This document shows positions 47,795 to 57,261 of a stretch of 64,000 nt of DNA, piece by piece. Made by a program: the position numbers and the translations under genes. The first letter of the stretch is position 1. Each line of letters opens with the position of its first letter. Origin of the DNA: Flavobacterium sp. JAD_PAG50586_2 (GTDB lineage: Bacteria > Bacteroidota > Bacteroidia > Flavobacteriales > Flavobacteriaceae); the NCBI GenBank assembly GCA_023213215.1, contig CP096136.1, forward strand, positions 124,001 through 188,000, given 5' to 3'. The notes beneath the pieces are model-generated. The model ran no database searches. It had not been told where the DNA came from and worked only from the letters and a program-made list of their open reading frames with translations.

Positions 47795-48122
47795 GACAGG
47801 CAGCCATTTATTATAAAGACCTGTTGACAGGCACCCTCACCGAGACAGATGAAGGAGAATATACATTTCAATATACCAATGAGTATGCAGAAGCCCATCC
47901 AAATGAGTTTCTCACATTCGCCATGCCGGTAAGCACAAAACCCTATACAGACAAAAGGTTATTTCCTTTTTTGAAGGATTGATTCCCGAAGGCTGGTTAT
48001 TGGATATAGCTTCCAAAAACTGGAAAATCAATCAAAGTGACCGTATGGGATTGTTATTGGCATGCTGCCAAAACTGTATCGGAGCGGTAAGTGTTCAACC
48101 AATAATCACAGAAAATGCATAA
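47791..48122 (+). CDS. hipS: HipS-like (HipA N-terminal subdomain) protein (frame broken once at ~47970)
   Basis: The first piece (QAAIYYKDLLTGTLTETDEGEYTFQY) matches the N-terminal β-subdomain of HipA (couple_hipA). The frame then breaks; adding one T to the run at 47967-47972 restores FFEGLIPEGWLLDIASKNW (the conserved lpEGl motif), GLLLACCQNCIGAV, and a stop at 48122, for 110 aa. In one-gene HipA toxins this piece is fused to the kinase. As a separate gene it equals HipS, the antitoxin of HipBST systems. It overlaps hipB by 4 bp and the kinase gene by 8 bp. Confidence 0.8.
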
Positions 48123-49062
48123 GTGTCTATATTGCTACAAGCCATTAGAGAATGAAAACAGTGATTTTCACGAGCACTGCAGCCTGGCATTTTTTGGCAC
48201 AAAACAGCCTCCGGCATTTGAGCACACGTTAAAAGATATGGCAGAGCTGGCCAAAAATGTAGTCGAGCGAAGCGTAGCCGTTCCCGGAGTACAGCCAAAA
48301 TTATCCTTGTCATTGATAAACGATACGATGCAGGACGGCAGCAAAGGACGGTTAACAGTAGTAGGCGCTTTAGGAGGAAACTATATCTTCAAGCCACCTT
48401 CCGAAAATTATCCCGAAATGCCCGAAAACGAACACCTTACCATGCGAATGGCAGAAGCCTTCGGTATAAATACGGTAATGTCAAGCCTGATACGCCTACA
48501 GTCGGGCGAATTGTCGTACATCACCAAACGCATTGACCGAACAGCATCCGGCGAAAAAATCCACATGCTCGATATGTTTCAAATTACCGAGGCAGTAGAT
48601 AAATACAAAAGCTCTATGGAAAAAATAGGAAAGGCTTTAGAGGAATACTCCAGTAATACTTTGTTAGACACTCTCTACTTCTTGGAACTGGCAATTTTCA
48701 GTTTCCTTACAGGTAATAATGACATGCACCTCAAAAACTTTTCAATGATCAATTCAGGCGATACTTGGTCATTGGCTCCAGCGTATGACCTGCTCAATGT
48801 AGCCATAGTAAACCCCGAGGATACCGAAGAATTGGCATTGACACTCGAAGGCAAAAAGAAAAAACTAAAATGGGAACACTTTGAGCGATTGGGTAAAAAA
48901 TTAGGGCTAAACGACAAACAGCTAAAAGGTATGGTATTGCGCTTTCTCAAAAATAAGTCGGTAGCATTACAATGGATAAACAGCTCATTCCTTTCCGAAG
49001 AATACAAAGAAAAGTACAGGGAGCTTTTGGAAGAAAGATACGCGGTGCTTTTCGGTAAATAA
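48115..49062 (+). CDS. hipT: HipT-like Ser/Thr kinase toxin
   Basis: 315 aa, lacking the N-terminal subdomain of HipA. An N-terminal CLYCYKPL zinc-finger-like segment is typical of Bacteroidota members. Kinase elements: ERSVAVPGVQPKLSL (Gly/Ser-rich ATP loop), GGNYIFKPP (Lys), GNNDMHLKNFSM (catalytic HxxN-type loop) and LAPAYDLLN (DFG equivalent). HipA/HipT kinases phosphorylate aminoacyl-tRNA synthetases to stop growth. Third gene of the hipB-hipS-hipT unit. Confidence 0.88.
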   Translation: MHKCLYCYKPLENENSDFHEHCSLAFFGTKQPPAFEHTLKDMAELAKNVVERSVAVPGVQPKLSLSLINDTMQDGSKGRLTVVGALGGNYIFKPPSENYPEMPENEHLTMRMAEAFGINTVMSSLIRLQSGELSYITKRIDRTASGEKIHMLDMFQITEAVDKYKSSMEKIGKALEEYSSNTLLDTLYFLELAIFSFLTGNNDMHLKNFSMINSGDTWSLAPAYDLLNVAIVNPEDTEELALTLEGKKKKLKWEHFERLGKKLGLNDKQLKGMVLRFLKNKSVALQWINSSFLSEEYKEKYRELLEERYAVLFGK

Positions 49063-49073
49063 GTTAAATTAAG

Positions 49074-49104
49074 CTTTGGTAAAAAATATTTTTGCCAAAG
49101 TTTC
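49074..49104 (+). terminator. Hairpin terminator after hipT
   Basis: CTTTGGTAAAAA pairs with TTTTTGCCAAAG around a short TA loop and is followed by TTTC. It lies 11 bases after the hipT stop. Confidence 0.7.
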
Positions 49105-49245
49105 TTTGTTGCAAATCATAAATTATTCAACAAAAAACGCCTTACCTCTCCCGCATTTTCAAAATTCACAAGTTGCCTTTTTTCAATACTTTAAACAGTA
49201 ATTTTCTCCTTTTTTGTCGCATATTTAGTAAATATTTGCGACAAT

Positions 49246-49443
49246 TTAGTCCTGCAACTCCATTTGTTTTTTAAACCGTTCCACTTCTCTAAGTATATGT
49301 TCATCCGCCAATCGGTCTTGTTCTAAGAACCGCTTACTATCTAATTGAACCTCTCTTATAAAAAGTATAATGCATGAGACAAACAACATAACTGAAGGTA
49401 AAAGTGCGATCATTGGGTTTGATTTAATTATAAAGTCAAACAT
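49246..49443 (-). CDS. Small single-helix membrane protein
   Basis: 65 aa: a hydrophobic helix (MIALLPSVMLFVSCIILFI) followed by a charged coiled-coil-like tail (LEQDRLADEHILREVERFKKQMEL). No family recognised. Mobile elements often carry such small membrane proteins between hipT and rteC-type genes. Could be real or chance; the composition favours real. Confidence 0.45.
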   Translation of the reverse strand: MFDFIIKSNPMIALLPSVMLFVSCIILFIREVQLDSKRFLEQDRLADEHILREVERFKKQMELQD

Positions 49444-49471
49444 AAATATTCTGTTTTAATTATACATTGCA

Positions 49472-49510
49472 ATTCGGGAATTAACACTATGTAATTCGGG
49501 AATCACACAC
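49472..49510. promoter_or_regulatory. Paired ATTCGGGAAT boxes upstream of rteC
   Basis: ATTCGGGAAT occurs at 49472-49481 and 49494-49503 (22 bp apart, about two helical turns). The second is followed by CACACAC as in the box at 14899. The dyad arms ATTC/GAAT flank GG. A candidate operator for rteC control. Confidence 0.55.
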
Positions 49511-49575
49511 TCATCCACTTGCATCAATTATTCCACTCCAATAGATTTGTCGCGGTCAAATTCAACTAACGCAAT

Positions 49576-50418
49576 ATGAAATTGCTTTCCCAAAAACTGA
49601 TGTCCGAGCTGCAGCAGCGTTTGGATAAAATCCATTCCGAAACTGCCGAACCACTGGAATATGCGGAACACGGTATTAAGGCATCCATTGCAGTTCTCGA
49701 AAAATTGAAAACGAAATTCATTTTGCATCAATTTCAAAATAAAACGGATGAAATTGAATTTTTCCGCTACTGCAAGCCACAGTTGGCATCAAAGCTTATA
49801 TACTACAATGAAATTTTTACCATTACCTCGAACAAACCCATCGGCTCCAAAAAAACTATCCGGAATTATTATAAAGCAGAACTGGCTAAACTCGAATTCT
49901 TTTTTAATGAAAATCTTGAATTTTATCGGTACTACCGAACCGGAAACCAGACCCTTGACAACAAATATTTCGTTCGTGGCAAATTTGATGTAAAGCTTAC
50001 TTTGGACAGCTTTTACTTTCAGGCGGACCAACGGTTCTCTACATCACATGATTACAAAGTCGCTAAGATTTTGGCAAACGATGCACTAAAAGTTTTTCTG
50101 GAATCAGAAATGCAGAAACTTGATGAAATTCAAACTAGTCAATCAATAAATGACAATCATAAAGGGCAATCATGGACCGGTTCAAAAGTGGCACTAATAG
50201 AATTGATTTACGCACTACACGCGGAAGGTGTATTTAATAATGGCCAATCAGAATTAAAAGAAGTCGTAAAGAGTTTTGAATCTGCTTTTGGCGTTGATTT
50301 GGGGCAGTTTCATAGAGTGTTTTTGGAAATTCGCGCAAGGAAATCCGAAAGGACAAAGTTTCTGAACTCTTTAAAGGATAAATTGGTGTTGCGTATGGAT
50401 GATGCCGATGAAATATAG
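49576..50418 (+). CDS. rteC: RteC-family regulator of conjugative transposons
   Basis: 280 aa. Helical N-terminus (LSQKLMSELQQRLDKI, AVLEKLKTKFILHQF) and the family segment EIEFFRYCKPQLASKLIYYNEIFTI, then YFVRGKFDVKLTLDSFYF and the C-terminal SWTGSKVALIELIYALHAEGVFNNG. RteC activates excision and transfer genes in CTnDOT-type elements. Its presence argues that this region is an integrative conjugative or mobilisable element. It ends at a strong bidirectional hairpin. Confidence 0.9.
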   Translation: MKLLSQKLMSELQQRLDKIHSETAEPLEYAEHGIKASIAVLEKLKTKFILHQFQNKTDEIEFFRYCKPQLASKLIYYNEIFTITSNKPIGSKKTIRNYYKAELAKLEFFFNENLEFYRYYRTGNQTLDNKYFVRGKFDVKLTLDSFYFQADQRFSTSHDYKVAKILANDALKVFLESEMQKLDEIQTSQSINDNHKGQSWTGSKVALIELIYALHAEGVFNNGQSELKEVVKSFESAFGVDLGQFHRVFLEIRARKSERTKFLNSLKDKLVLRMDDADEI

Positions 50419-50452
50419 AATAGTCCCTCTCGTCAGAGGGACTATTTTTTTC
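50419..50452. terminator. Bidirectional terminator between rteC and the lipoprotein gene
   Basis: AATAGTCCCTCT pairs perfectly with AGAGGGACTATT around a 4-base loop, followed by T6. It serves both convergent genes. Confidence 0.92.
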
Positions 50453-51169
50453 TTACTTATTCGAAACAATACCTGTTGCCAGCGCTACTACTATTGCTTT
50501 TGCCTCATTTTCTTCGGCACCTTCTTCAGTGCCGAAAGCGTGGCCGACTGATATAAGCCAATCAGGATCGGTGTTCTTCTTGGGTTTCTTTTTAGCCCTG
50601 TAAGAAGTATGCCGTACTATAGAAGTGGTAGTTAACATAATACGCTTGTCATTTTCTGTAAACAGATTGCTTGCTATGACAGTGCTCTCATATTTTACTA
50701 CCGCATCATACATTTTTACTGCTTCAATTTCAGAGGAGTAAAGCGCAACAAATGATAGTAAAAAATTGCTAAAACTTATCTTTGCAGTAGCCGATAGATC
50801 ACTTGCACCTATCACTCCTCCAATATCTGATACAGTTCGGCTGGCTAAGTACTGAACACGTTCTGTGGATAGCGTCTCATAACCCAAAGCATTAATACTT
50901 TCAAATGAAGCGTTGGCATTGGCAATAGATTCTACTTCTGCTATCACTGACTGTACATCCGTCGAACGGCTTGTTCCATCATAATAGCTGTCAAAAATCT
51001 CATCGTATATACGCCCGGCGTTATCATACTGGTTCGCACTATATCTTGGTAATATGTCACCTCCGCCTCTGTTGCTCATTGCGGGGATAATTTCCTGGTA
51101 CGCTTTTTCATCTTGGGTGCAGGAAGCAAAAAAAGTCAAAATTATTAAGCATGAATAAATATTTTTCAT
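50453..51169 (-). CDS. Putative lipoprotein of unknown function
   Basis: 238 aa with a lipoprotein signal (MKNIYSCLIILTFFASC; Cys at the lipobox), then low-complexity and helical sequence rich in Ser/Ala/Val. KKKPKKNTDPDWLISVGHAFG near the C-terminus is its most distinctive segment. No family recognised. Divergent from the TPR-AraC regulator gene and convergent with rteC. Confidence 0.7.
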   Translation of the reverse strand: MKNIYSCLIILTFFASCTQDEKAYQEIIPAMSNRGGGDILPRYSANQYDNAGRIYDEIFDSYYDGTSRSTDVQSVIAEVESIANANASFESINALGYETLSTERVQYLASRTVSDIGGVIGASDLSATAKISFSNFLLSFVALYSSEIEAVKMYDAVVKYESTVIASNLFTENDKRIMLTTTSIVRHTSYRAKKKPKKNTDPDWLISVGHAFGTEEGAEENEAKAIVVALATGIVSNK

Positions 51170-51331
51170 GGTTGTTAAAATGTTTAAAATGTTACTGATT
51201 ACTTTTTTTCATCAGTTCATTTCGCCCGGGGTAATCTGAACAGTGTATTTGGTTTTTCTCATAACAAAACCGTTTGAATTCGAAGGCAAATCTACAGGGG
51301 CATTTTGCTCTCCACAAGCCAACTACTATGG

Positions 51332-51366
51332 GGTTCGGGAACCGCATTGTAGGTAATTCCCGAACC
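51332..51366. promoter_or_regulatory. Inverted GGTTCGGGAA boxes upstream of the TPR-AraC gene
   Basis: GGTTCGGGAA (51332-51341) is the exact inverse of TTCCCGAACC (51357-51366), with box centres 23 bp apart. The core matches the boxes before rteC and the AraC-type gene. The rest of the 51170-51543 intergenic stretch shows nothing else recognisable. Confidence 0.55.
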
Positions 51367-51543
51367 GCATACTTAAGTTTTTGATTTAATTCGCCATCAT
51401 TCAGATGATTAAGTTGAAGTAAGGTTATTCATCGAATTTTATTTCTTTGAATGGAAGTATTCCAATAATTTTTTTACATTTATTCGCAAATTGCCACGAC
51501 TTTAATATGTGCCGCGATTGTATAGGAATGTCAATATTTACAG

Positions 51544-53264
51544 ATGATTCAAAAGAGACACGTAGTTATTTTACTATTGATGGTACATTGTGCTTATTCA
51601 CAGCGTAGCAGTAATTCACGTTTAGATACTCTTTCGGATAAAAGTTTTGATTATTTGCACAATCGATTTGGAAATTCAATTAACGATCCAGCCAAATCAA
51701 CAATTTATGCCACAGCCTTACTACTGAACGCCAAAGAGGAAAAAGTGAATTTTAATCATTTGGCACTGGCATATAAAGCCTGTATCATAAATGCAGATAA
51801 ATCCGTAAGGCTGTTTTATGCAGACAGCATGATTACCAATGCCAAAAAAGCTAACAGCAACGAACTTATTGGATCTTGTTATCTCACAAAAGGGATAATT
51901 CATTACCGCCAGATGGAACATATAAAGGCCCTCGATAATTATTTGATCGCCGACCGTTATATTTCGCAGATGGATAATCCCGCACTCGCTCACAAGACAA
52001 AGTATGAGATTGGAAAAATTAAATACTACTTAGGTTTCTACGACGAGGCGATTGCTTTGTTTAGGGAATGTGTGGCATTTTTTAAAGAGGAAAACGACCG
52101 CGCCTATCTAAATTCAATGCATATGCTTGGATTGAGTTATGTAAGGATTGGGAAATATGATTTGGCTACAGCAACCAATAATTTGGCAATTGAAGAAGGT
52201 CGGCTTTTTGAAGAAACCGGAATGGAATTTTATTTTGAGCATTCAGAGGGAATTAACCAGTGCTTCAAAGAAAATTATACAGTAGCTATTAAAAAGCTAA
52301 ATGCTGCACTGCCTGAAATCATCCAGCTAAAGGATTATGCAAACGAAGCAATTGCATATTTTTATATTGGAAAATCTCATTGGTCCTTAAAGCAGCGTGA
52401 CAAAGCAGTAGCCTATTTTAAAAAAGTTGATCTAATCTTTAAAAGGGAAGAATACATACTCCCGGATCTCCGGAAAGGATATGAATATTTAATTGATTAT
52501 TATAAGGAAAGAAAAAATACAGATTTGCAGCTTTATTACATTAGTCAATTGTTGAAAGTCGATAAGATACTGGCTCAGGATTACAAATACCTTCTAAAAA
52601 AATTGTCAAGGAATATGATACGAAGGAACTTATCAATGCCAAAAAAGATATTGAGGATACGATGTTGATAACGAGGGTTATTGCCTGTATGGTGGTTGTA
52701 CTTATGGCTTTAATTATCATTTATCTGATTCGGAAAAACAGACGGAATAAAAAGTTATTTGAAGAATTAATGAATCGCAATACTGCCAATCCCACAGTAC
52801 CATCCAATGCGATTTTCGATGAGTCAGAGATTGACTTTCAGGGAATAACAGAAACAGATAGCATTGATAAACCCAGTCGGACTATCAGTCCCGACATCGA
52901 AGCCGCAATTGTCAAAAAACTGGAGAAATTTGAAATCAACAAGAAGTATTTGGAAAAAGATATGACAGTCAGAAAAATGGCGTCGCTACTTAATACTAAT
53001 GATAAATATGTTACAAAAGTAATCGCAAAGTACCGTGGAAAAGGTACTATTGAATACATCACCGATTTAAAGCTGGATTACATTGTAGAAATGCTTAAAA
53101 CCGAAAGCAGGTTCAGGAATTATACGCATAAGGCACTTGGTGAGGAAGCCGGATTTCGAACCACGCAAAATTTCACACGTGCTTTTAAATTACATACAGG
53201 AATCACGCCAACTTATTTCATCTATAAATTAAAGAAGTCAATAAACACAGACAGTTCGACTTGA
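51544..53264 (+). CDS. TPR-membrane-AraC hybrid regulator (frame broken once at ~52600)
   Basis: Two frames join into one 573-aa protein if one A is added to the run at 52596-52602 (…KKIVKEYDTKELINAKKDIEDTMLITR…). Signal-like N-terminus, then TPR repeats at ~60-330 (LIGSCYLTKGIIHYRQMEHI, EIGKIKYYLGFYDEAIALF, AIAYFYIGKSHWSLKQRDKA), a membrane helix at ~380 (VIACMVVVLMALIIIYLI), and a C-terminal AraC domain (VRKMASLLNTNDKYVTKVI, LGEEAGFRTTQNFTRAFKLHTGITP). Such one-protein sensors signal from periplasm to DNA. Probably controls element functions. Read literally, the first frame would end at 52668. Confidence 0.83.
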
Positions 53265-53358
53265 TTTGCATTTTTTCTTTCACAACTTGTGAACGGCTTG
53301 TGAAATAAATTGAAGCAAACGAAACAATTTTGCACCATAACAACTTAAAACATACGTT

Positions 53359-53652
53359 ATGGCAGTCGAAATACTTACAAAAGATGATTTAGCAGAATTC
53401 AGGATTTTATTGCTGAATGATTTAAAAGAACTATTCAAAACCGAATCCCAGCAAACTAAGCAGTGGCTCAAATCAAAAGAAGTCCGAAAGCTGTTAAACA
53501 TTTCTCCCGGAACACTTCAAACATTAAGAATCAACAAAACATTGTCCTATACCAAAATTGGCGGTATCATTTATTACGCCCAAAAGGATATTGACAAAAT
53601 ACTGGATGAAAACAAAGTCAGTTCAGAAAGGACGCTTTTCAATTCAAAGTAA
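53359..53652 (+). CDS. Excisionase-like helix-turn-helix protein (HTH_17)
   Basis: 97 aa. WLKSKEVRKLLNISPGTLQTLRINKTLSYTKIGGIIYYAQKDIDKIL is the MerR-like/HTH_17 fold used by excisionases of Bacteroidota mobile elements. It precedes the replication-initiator-like gene by 8 bp, as in many conjugative transposons. Confidence 0.83.
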   Translation: MAVEILTKDDLAEFRILLLNDLKELFKTESQQTKQWLKSKEVRKLLNISPGTLQTLRINKTLSYTKIGGIIYYAQKDIDKILDENKVSSERTLFNSK

Positions 53653-53660
53653 TTCTGATC

Positions 53661-54487
53661 ATGAATTACATCAAACACCTCACTGGCTTTTTTGAAAAAG
53701 TCTCCAATGACAGGCAACTGAATCCCACTCACATCAGCCTATATATGTCTTTGTTTCAGTTTTGGAATTACAATCGGTTTAAGAATCCTATTAGTATCTC
53801 CCGCGATGAAATAATGCGCATCAGTAAAATCAGTTCAAAGGCAACCTATCACAAATGCCTCAAAGCATTGCATACACAAGGCTATATCAAATACGAGCCT
53901 TCATATAATCCATTTAAGGGCAGCCATGTATTCTTATTTAATTTTTCAGAAAATCTAAAACCTTTATCTAAATCAGAAAAACCAGCCACAACAATTTTTG
54001 AACCAGTCGATGAACAGGTTGTAAACAAGATACAGACTGGTGATGAAACAGCTGCTAGGCAGGATAATGAACAAGTACTAGTACCTTCTATAAACAATAC
54101 AAACAATACAAACTATTCAAACAATCAAAACAGTTCAAACTTGGGTGAGCCAGAAAAAAAATTGAAGAAAATTTAGTTTTTAAAAATGTAGAAGAAATAC
54201 CAAAAGAAAAAAGTTCCGCGCAAAAAGAAAAGGTAGAACCTCCGGATCTCGAAGAAGTACTTAACTACTTCAGCCAACAACAATTTCCAGAAACGGAAGC
54301 CAATAAGTTTTTCAATTATTTCAAAAGCATCGGCTGGTTAGTTGGTGGGAAAACACCGATGGCCGACTGGCAGGCCGCAGCAAATAACTGGATGTTAAAC
54401 GCCCCAAAATTCATTACCAATGAACGAACAGACAGATCAAAACAACTCGACAGCTCAGCAGGAAAAGACTATTCCGAGCCATTATGA
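53661..54487 (+). CDS. Replication-initiation-like HTH protein of mobile elements (frame broken once at ~54158)
   Basis: The N-terminus LTGFFEKVSNDRQLNPTHISLYMSLFQFWN and a winged helix (IMRISKISSKATYHKCLKALHTQGYIKYEPS) match the transposon 'helix-turn-helix / replication' proteins that precede DnaC-like genes. The frame breaks after GEPEKK. One A added to the run at 54154-54161 restores IEENLVFKNVEEIPKEKSS, DLEEVLNYFSQQQFPETEA, FFNYFKSIGWLVGGKTPMAD and a stop at 54487, giving 275 aa. The C-terminal module is typical of these proteins. It overlaps the ATPase gene by 68 bp. Confidence 0.75.
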
Positions 54488-55081
54488 TTATGCCGATGTA
54501 ACAAGCTGGATAGAAAAAAAGGTAAGGAATTATACGGCCCACATTTCCAAATCATGGAAAGCGACCATCCCGTCATTTACCGCTTCATTGCCTATTTTCT
54601 GAAAGACGAAGAAACCGCCTTTCGCTATAATTTAGATTTGGAGAAGGGCATCCTACTCTCGGGTCCGGTCGGTTGCGGTAAAACATCATTACTCAATATC
54701 ATGAAATACCTAACACCTGTGCCGCATAAATTTTCAATAAAGCCGTGCCGCGACATCAGTTTCGAATTCATAAAAGATGGTTACGAAGTAATCCACCGAT
54801 ATGCCAATGGAAAGCTTTATACATCCGAGCCAAAAATATACTGCTTCGATGATCTTGGAATTGAAAACAATCTGAAATATTATGGCAACGAATGCAACGT
54901 AATGGCCGAAGTGCTTCTAAGCCGCTACGATATTTTTACTGCTAAAAGAATCCCGACACATATCACTACAAACCTATCGGCATCAGAGATTGAGCAGCAT
55001 TACGGCATTCGAGTCCGAAGCCGTCTTAGAGAGATGATGAATCTCGTCGCATACGATAAAAATACAAAAGACAAACGTTAA
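54420..55081 (+). CDS. DnaC/IstB-like ATPase (frame broken once at ~54517)
   Basis: It starts at ATG 54420. After WIEKK the frame breaks; one A added to the run at 54514-54520 restores GKELYGPHFQIMESDHPVI and a single 220-aa protein. Walker A is LSGPVGCGKTSLLNI and Walker B YCFDDLGIEN; the sensor region ITTNLSASEIEQHYG and RVRSRLREMMN (Arg finger) follow. A helicase loader-type ATPase paired with the preceding initiator-like gene; probably used in element replication. Confidence 0.85.
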
Positions 55082-55098
55082 TATAAATACTAAAAACA

Positions 55099-55739
55099 AT
55101 GAAAGACGCGACAAAGCACTTTTGGAAATGGTTTCTCGAACACAAGAACAGTCTGAAAAATCTAATGAGCTTAGATTACAAAAAACAAAAACATTATTTA
55201 TTTTGGATGAATTGGCACCTACAGTTTTATTTCCCCGGACTTGAATATATAATCGTTTTCCCCAAAGTGAAGAAAAAAAGACACAGATGATGATTTCAGC
55301 AAGAGGGAAACAAGAACTTTTCCATATGGCAATTGAGCTTGAGAAAACTGCTCCACAGTTATGGGATTGGAAGTTTACAGCTCTTATCCAGCCAAGGCAG
55401 GACATAGATGATATGGAAGCAGGAATTGATGAACCTTACGTTATCCAAGACATAACACTCAAAACAAGCGAACTAAAATTTATTCCTTTCGAATATGATG
55501 GTGAGAAAAAAATAGATATGATCGTTTACCTGAAGAATTTCACCATCTATTCACACAATAAAAATTTACCGACTTTGATAAATATTATGTTGCAGGATTT
55601 ACTTGGAGAAAAATCAATGGCAGAAAACATAAATTTTGTACAACTGGCACAAATGCCGGAACAGGAAGATGATGAGCTAATTTACTTATACGATTTACAA
55701 TATTATTTGGACGACATTAATAATATGAGCAAAGGGTAA
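55099..55739 (+). CDS. Conserved hypothetical protein of Bacteroidota elements (frame broken once at ~55276)
   Basis: Two frames join into 213 aa if one A is added to the run at 55273-55279. N-terminus KHFWKWFLEHKNSLKNL, LFWMNWHLQFYFPGLEYIIVFPK, then QLWDWKFTALIQP, YVIQDITLKTSELKFIPFEYDG, KIDMIVYLKNFTIY and NFVQLAQMPEQEDDELIYLYDLQYYLDDI. The sequence pattern is one I associate with small conserved proteins of flavobacteria, but no function is known. It ends the element-backbone block before the copper cluster. Confidence 0.65.
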
Positions 55740-55796
55740 AACGCTTCAAATGGTAACAATTAACAAATAATTAGTGCTGTATTGCCGTCATTTAAT

Positions 55797-55804
55797 TATT
55801 TTTG
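55797..55804 (+). promoter_or_regulatory. Candidate -7 box of the copper cluster
   Basis: TATTTTTG matches TAnnTTTG and lies 19 bp before the ATG of the Cys-rich protein. Confidence 0.45.
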
Positions 55805-55823
55805 TACTGTTTTTATTTTGTAA

Positions 55824-56201
55824 ATGAGAAAATACCACTTCATATTATTAGTCTTATTAGGCATGTTCTTCATGCCTAATACTGCTATGGCTTGTGGTAA
55901 AGGTTCAGAAAAGAGCTGCTGTAAAAAAGAAATTTCATCTACTACAAAAGAAAAAAAGAGTTGTTGTAATAATGACAGTTCCAAAGAGAAAGACCATAAA
56001 GGTTGCAAAGGCAAATGTGGTCATTCAGAATGCGGATGTTCTTCAACGTGCCCGGCTTCTTCAGTAAGTTTTTTATCTGAAATTAATTTAAAAAATAATA
56101 TGTTTAGCTATTCTTCAATCGGGAAAGTTAAATTTTTATACACAACACCATCAATCTCAGATGGTTTTTATTCAATTTGGCTAATTCCTAAAATAAGCTA
56201 A
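55824..56201 (+). CDS. Exported cysteine-rich, probably metal-binding protein
   Basis: 125 aa. Signal peptide MRKYHFILLVLLGMFFMPNT, then dense Cys/Lys/His motifs: KSCCKKE, KKSCCNND, GCKGKCGHSECGCSSTC. The thiolate pattern suits Cu(I) or similar soft-metal binding. It heads the copper-resistance block. The C-terminal ~35 residues are ordinary sequence. Family not named with certainty. Confidence 0.75.
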   Translation: MRKYHFILLVLLGMFFMPNTAMACGKGSEKSCCKKEISSTTKEKKSCCNNDSSKEKDHKGCKGKCGHSECGCSSTCPASSVSFLSEINLKNNMFSYSSIGKVKFLYTTPSISDGFYSIWLIPKIS

Positions 56202-56389
56202 ATCCAAATTTTGACAGCCATAAGTGTGTCAAATTCATAGCATTTTGCTATCCCATTCACAACAGTTTTAGGTTTTTTTGCTACACCAATATCTGTGTTG
56301 CAATAACTTTCTTTCACAACTGTTATTTATTCAAATTTATTTTATTAATCAATCAAAGTCCATCACTTTGATTACAACAATATTCTATA

Positions 56390-57259
56390 ATGAAAAATTC
56401 ATTTATGAAAATAATGGTAGCAACTTGTGTGTTGCTATCAACTGCAGTAAGTGCGCAGATAAAAAACGTAAAAACAGAAACCGTAAAAGTGTACGGGAAC
56501 TGTGGCATGTGCGAATCTAAAATTGAAAAAGCAGGAAACTTAAAAAATGTAGCAAAAGTCGATTGGAATCAAGAAACAGGTATGGCTACTTTAACCTATG
56601 ATTCTAAAAAAACCAATCAAGATGAGATCTTAAAACGCATTGCCCTTGCTGGGTATGATAGTGAAAAATTTCTTGCGCCAGATGATGTTTATGATAATCT
56701 TCATGGTTGTTGTCAATATGATAGAGTTGCAAAAATTGCAGTAAAAACAGGAACACAAACGTCTGCTAATACAGAGGAACACGCAAATCACAACCATGCT
56801 GAAACGCAAACAAATGAAGCAACAAAAATGAGTCAATTAGATGCTGTTTATGAAAGCTATTTTTCTTTAAAAGATGCCTTGGTAAAAACTGATGGAGCCA
56901 TGGCTTCAGCAGCTGCAAAAGAATTATTAGCCTCCATAAATGCAGTGAAAATGGGTGAATTAAAAATGGATGTTCACGTAGTTTGGATGAAAGTTTTAGA
57001 AAATCTTAAAAAAGATGCCACAGCAATTTCATCAAGTACAGATGCAAAGAAACAAAGAGATTCTTTTGATACACTTTCCGTTTCTCTATACGAATTGATT
57101 AAAGTTTCCAAATCGGATGAAACGGTTTATTATCAATTTTGTCCAATGGCAAATGATGGAAAAGGTGCCAATTGGTTAAGCAAAGAAAATAATATTAAGA
57201 ATCCGTATTTCGGTTCGATGATGTTAAGTTGTGGAAAAACGGTAGAAACAATCAAATAA
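56390..57259 (+). CDS. HMA-domain plus DUF3347 periplasmic copper protein
   Basis: 289 aa. Signal peptide, then an HMA domain with GNCGMCESKIEKAG (C-x2-C) and a His-rich linker (EEHANHNHAETQ). The C-terminal DUF3347 domain (LDAVYESYFSLKDALVKTDG, YYQFCPMANDGKGANWLSKE, NPYFGSMMLSCG) is common in Bacteroidota copper/CusA-type loci. It likely delivers or buffers copper in the periplasm. 5' start 56390; an internal Met at 56405 is an alternative. Followed directly by the TlpA gene. Confidence 0.85.
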   Translation: MKNSFMKIMVATCVLLSTAVSAQIKNVKTETVKVYGNCGMCESKIEKAGNLKNVAKVDWNQETGMATLTYDSKKTNQDEILKRIALAGYDSEKFLAPDDVYDNLHGCCQYDRVAKIAVKTGTQTSANTEEHANHNHAETQTNEATKMSQLDAVYESYFSLKDALVKTDGAMASAAAKELLASINAVKMGELKMDVHVVWMKVLENLKKDATAISSSTDAKKQRDSFDTLSVSLYELIKVSKSDETVYYQFCPMANDGKGANWLSKENNIKNPYFGSMMLSCGKTVETIK

Positions 57260-57261
57260 AA

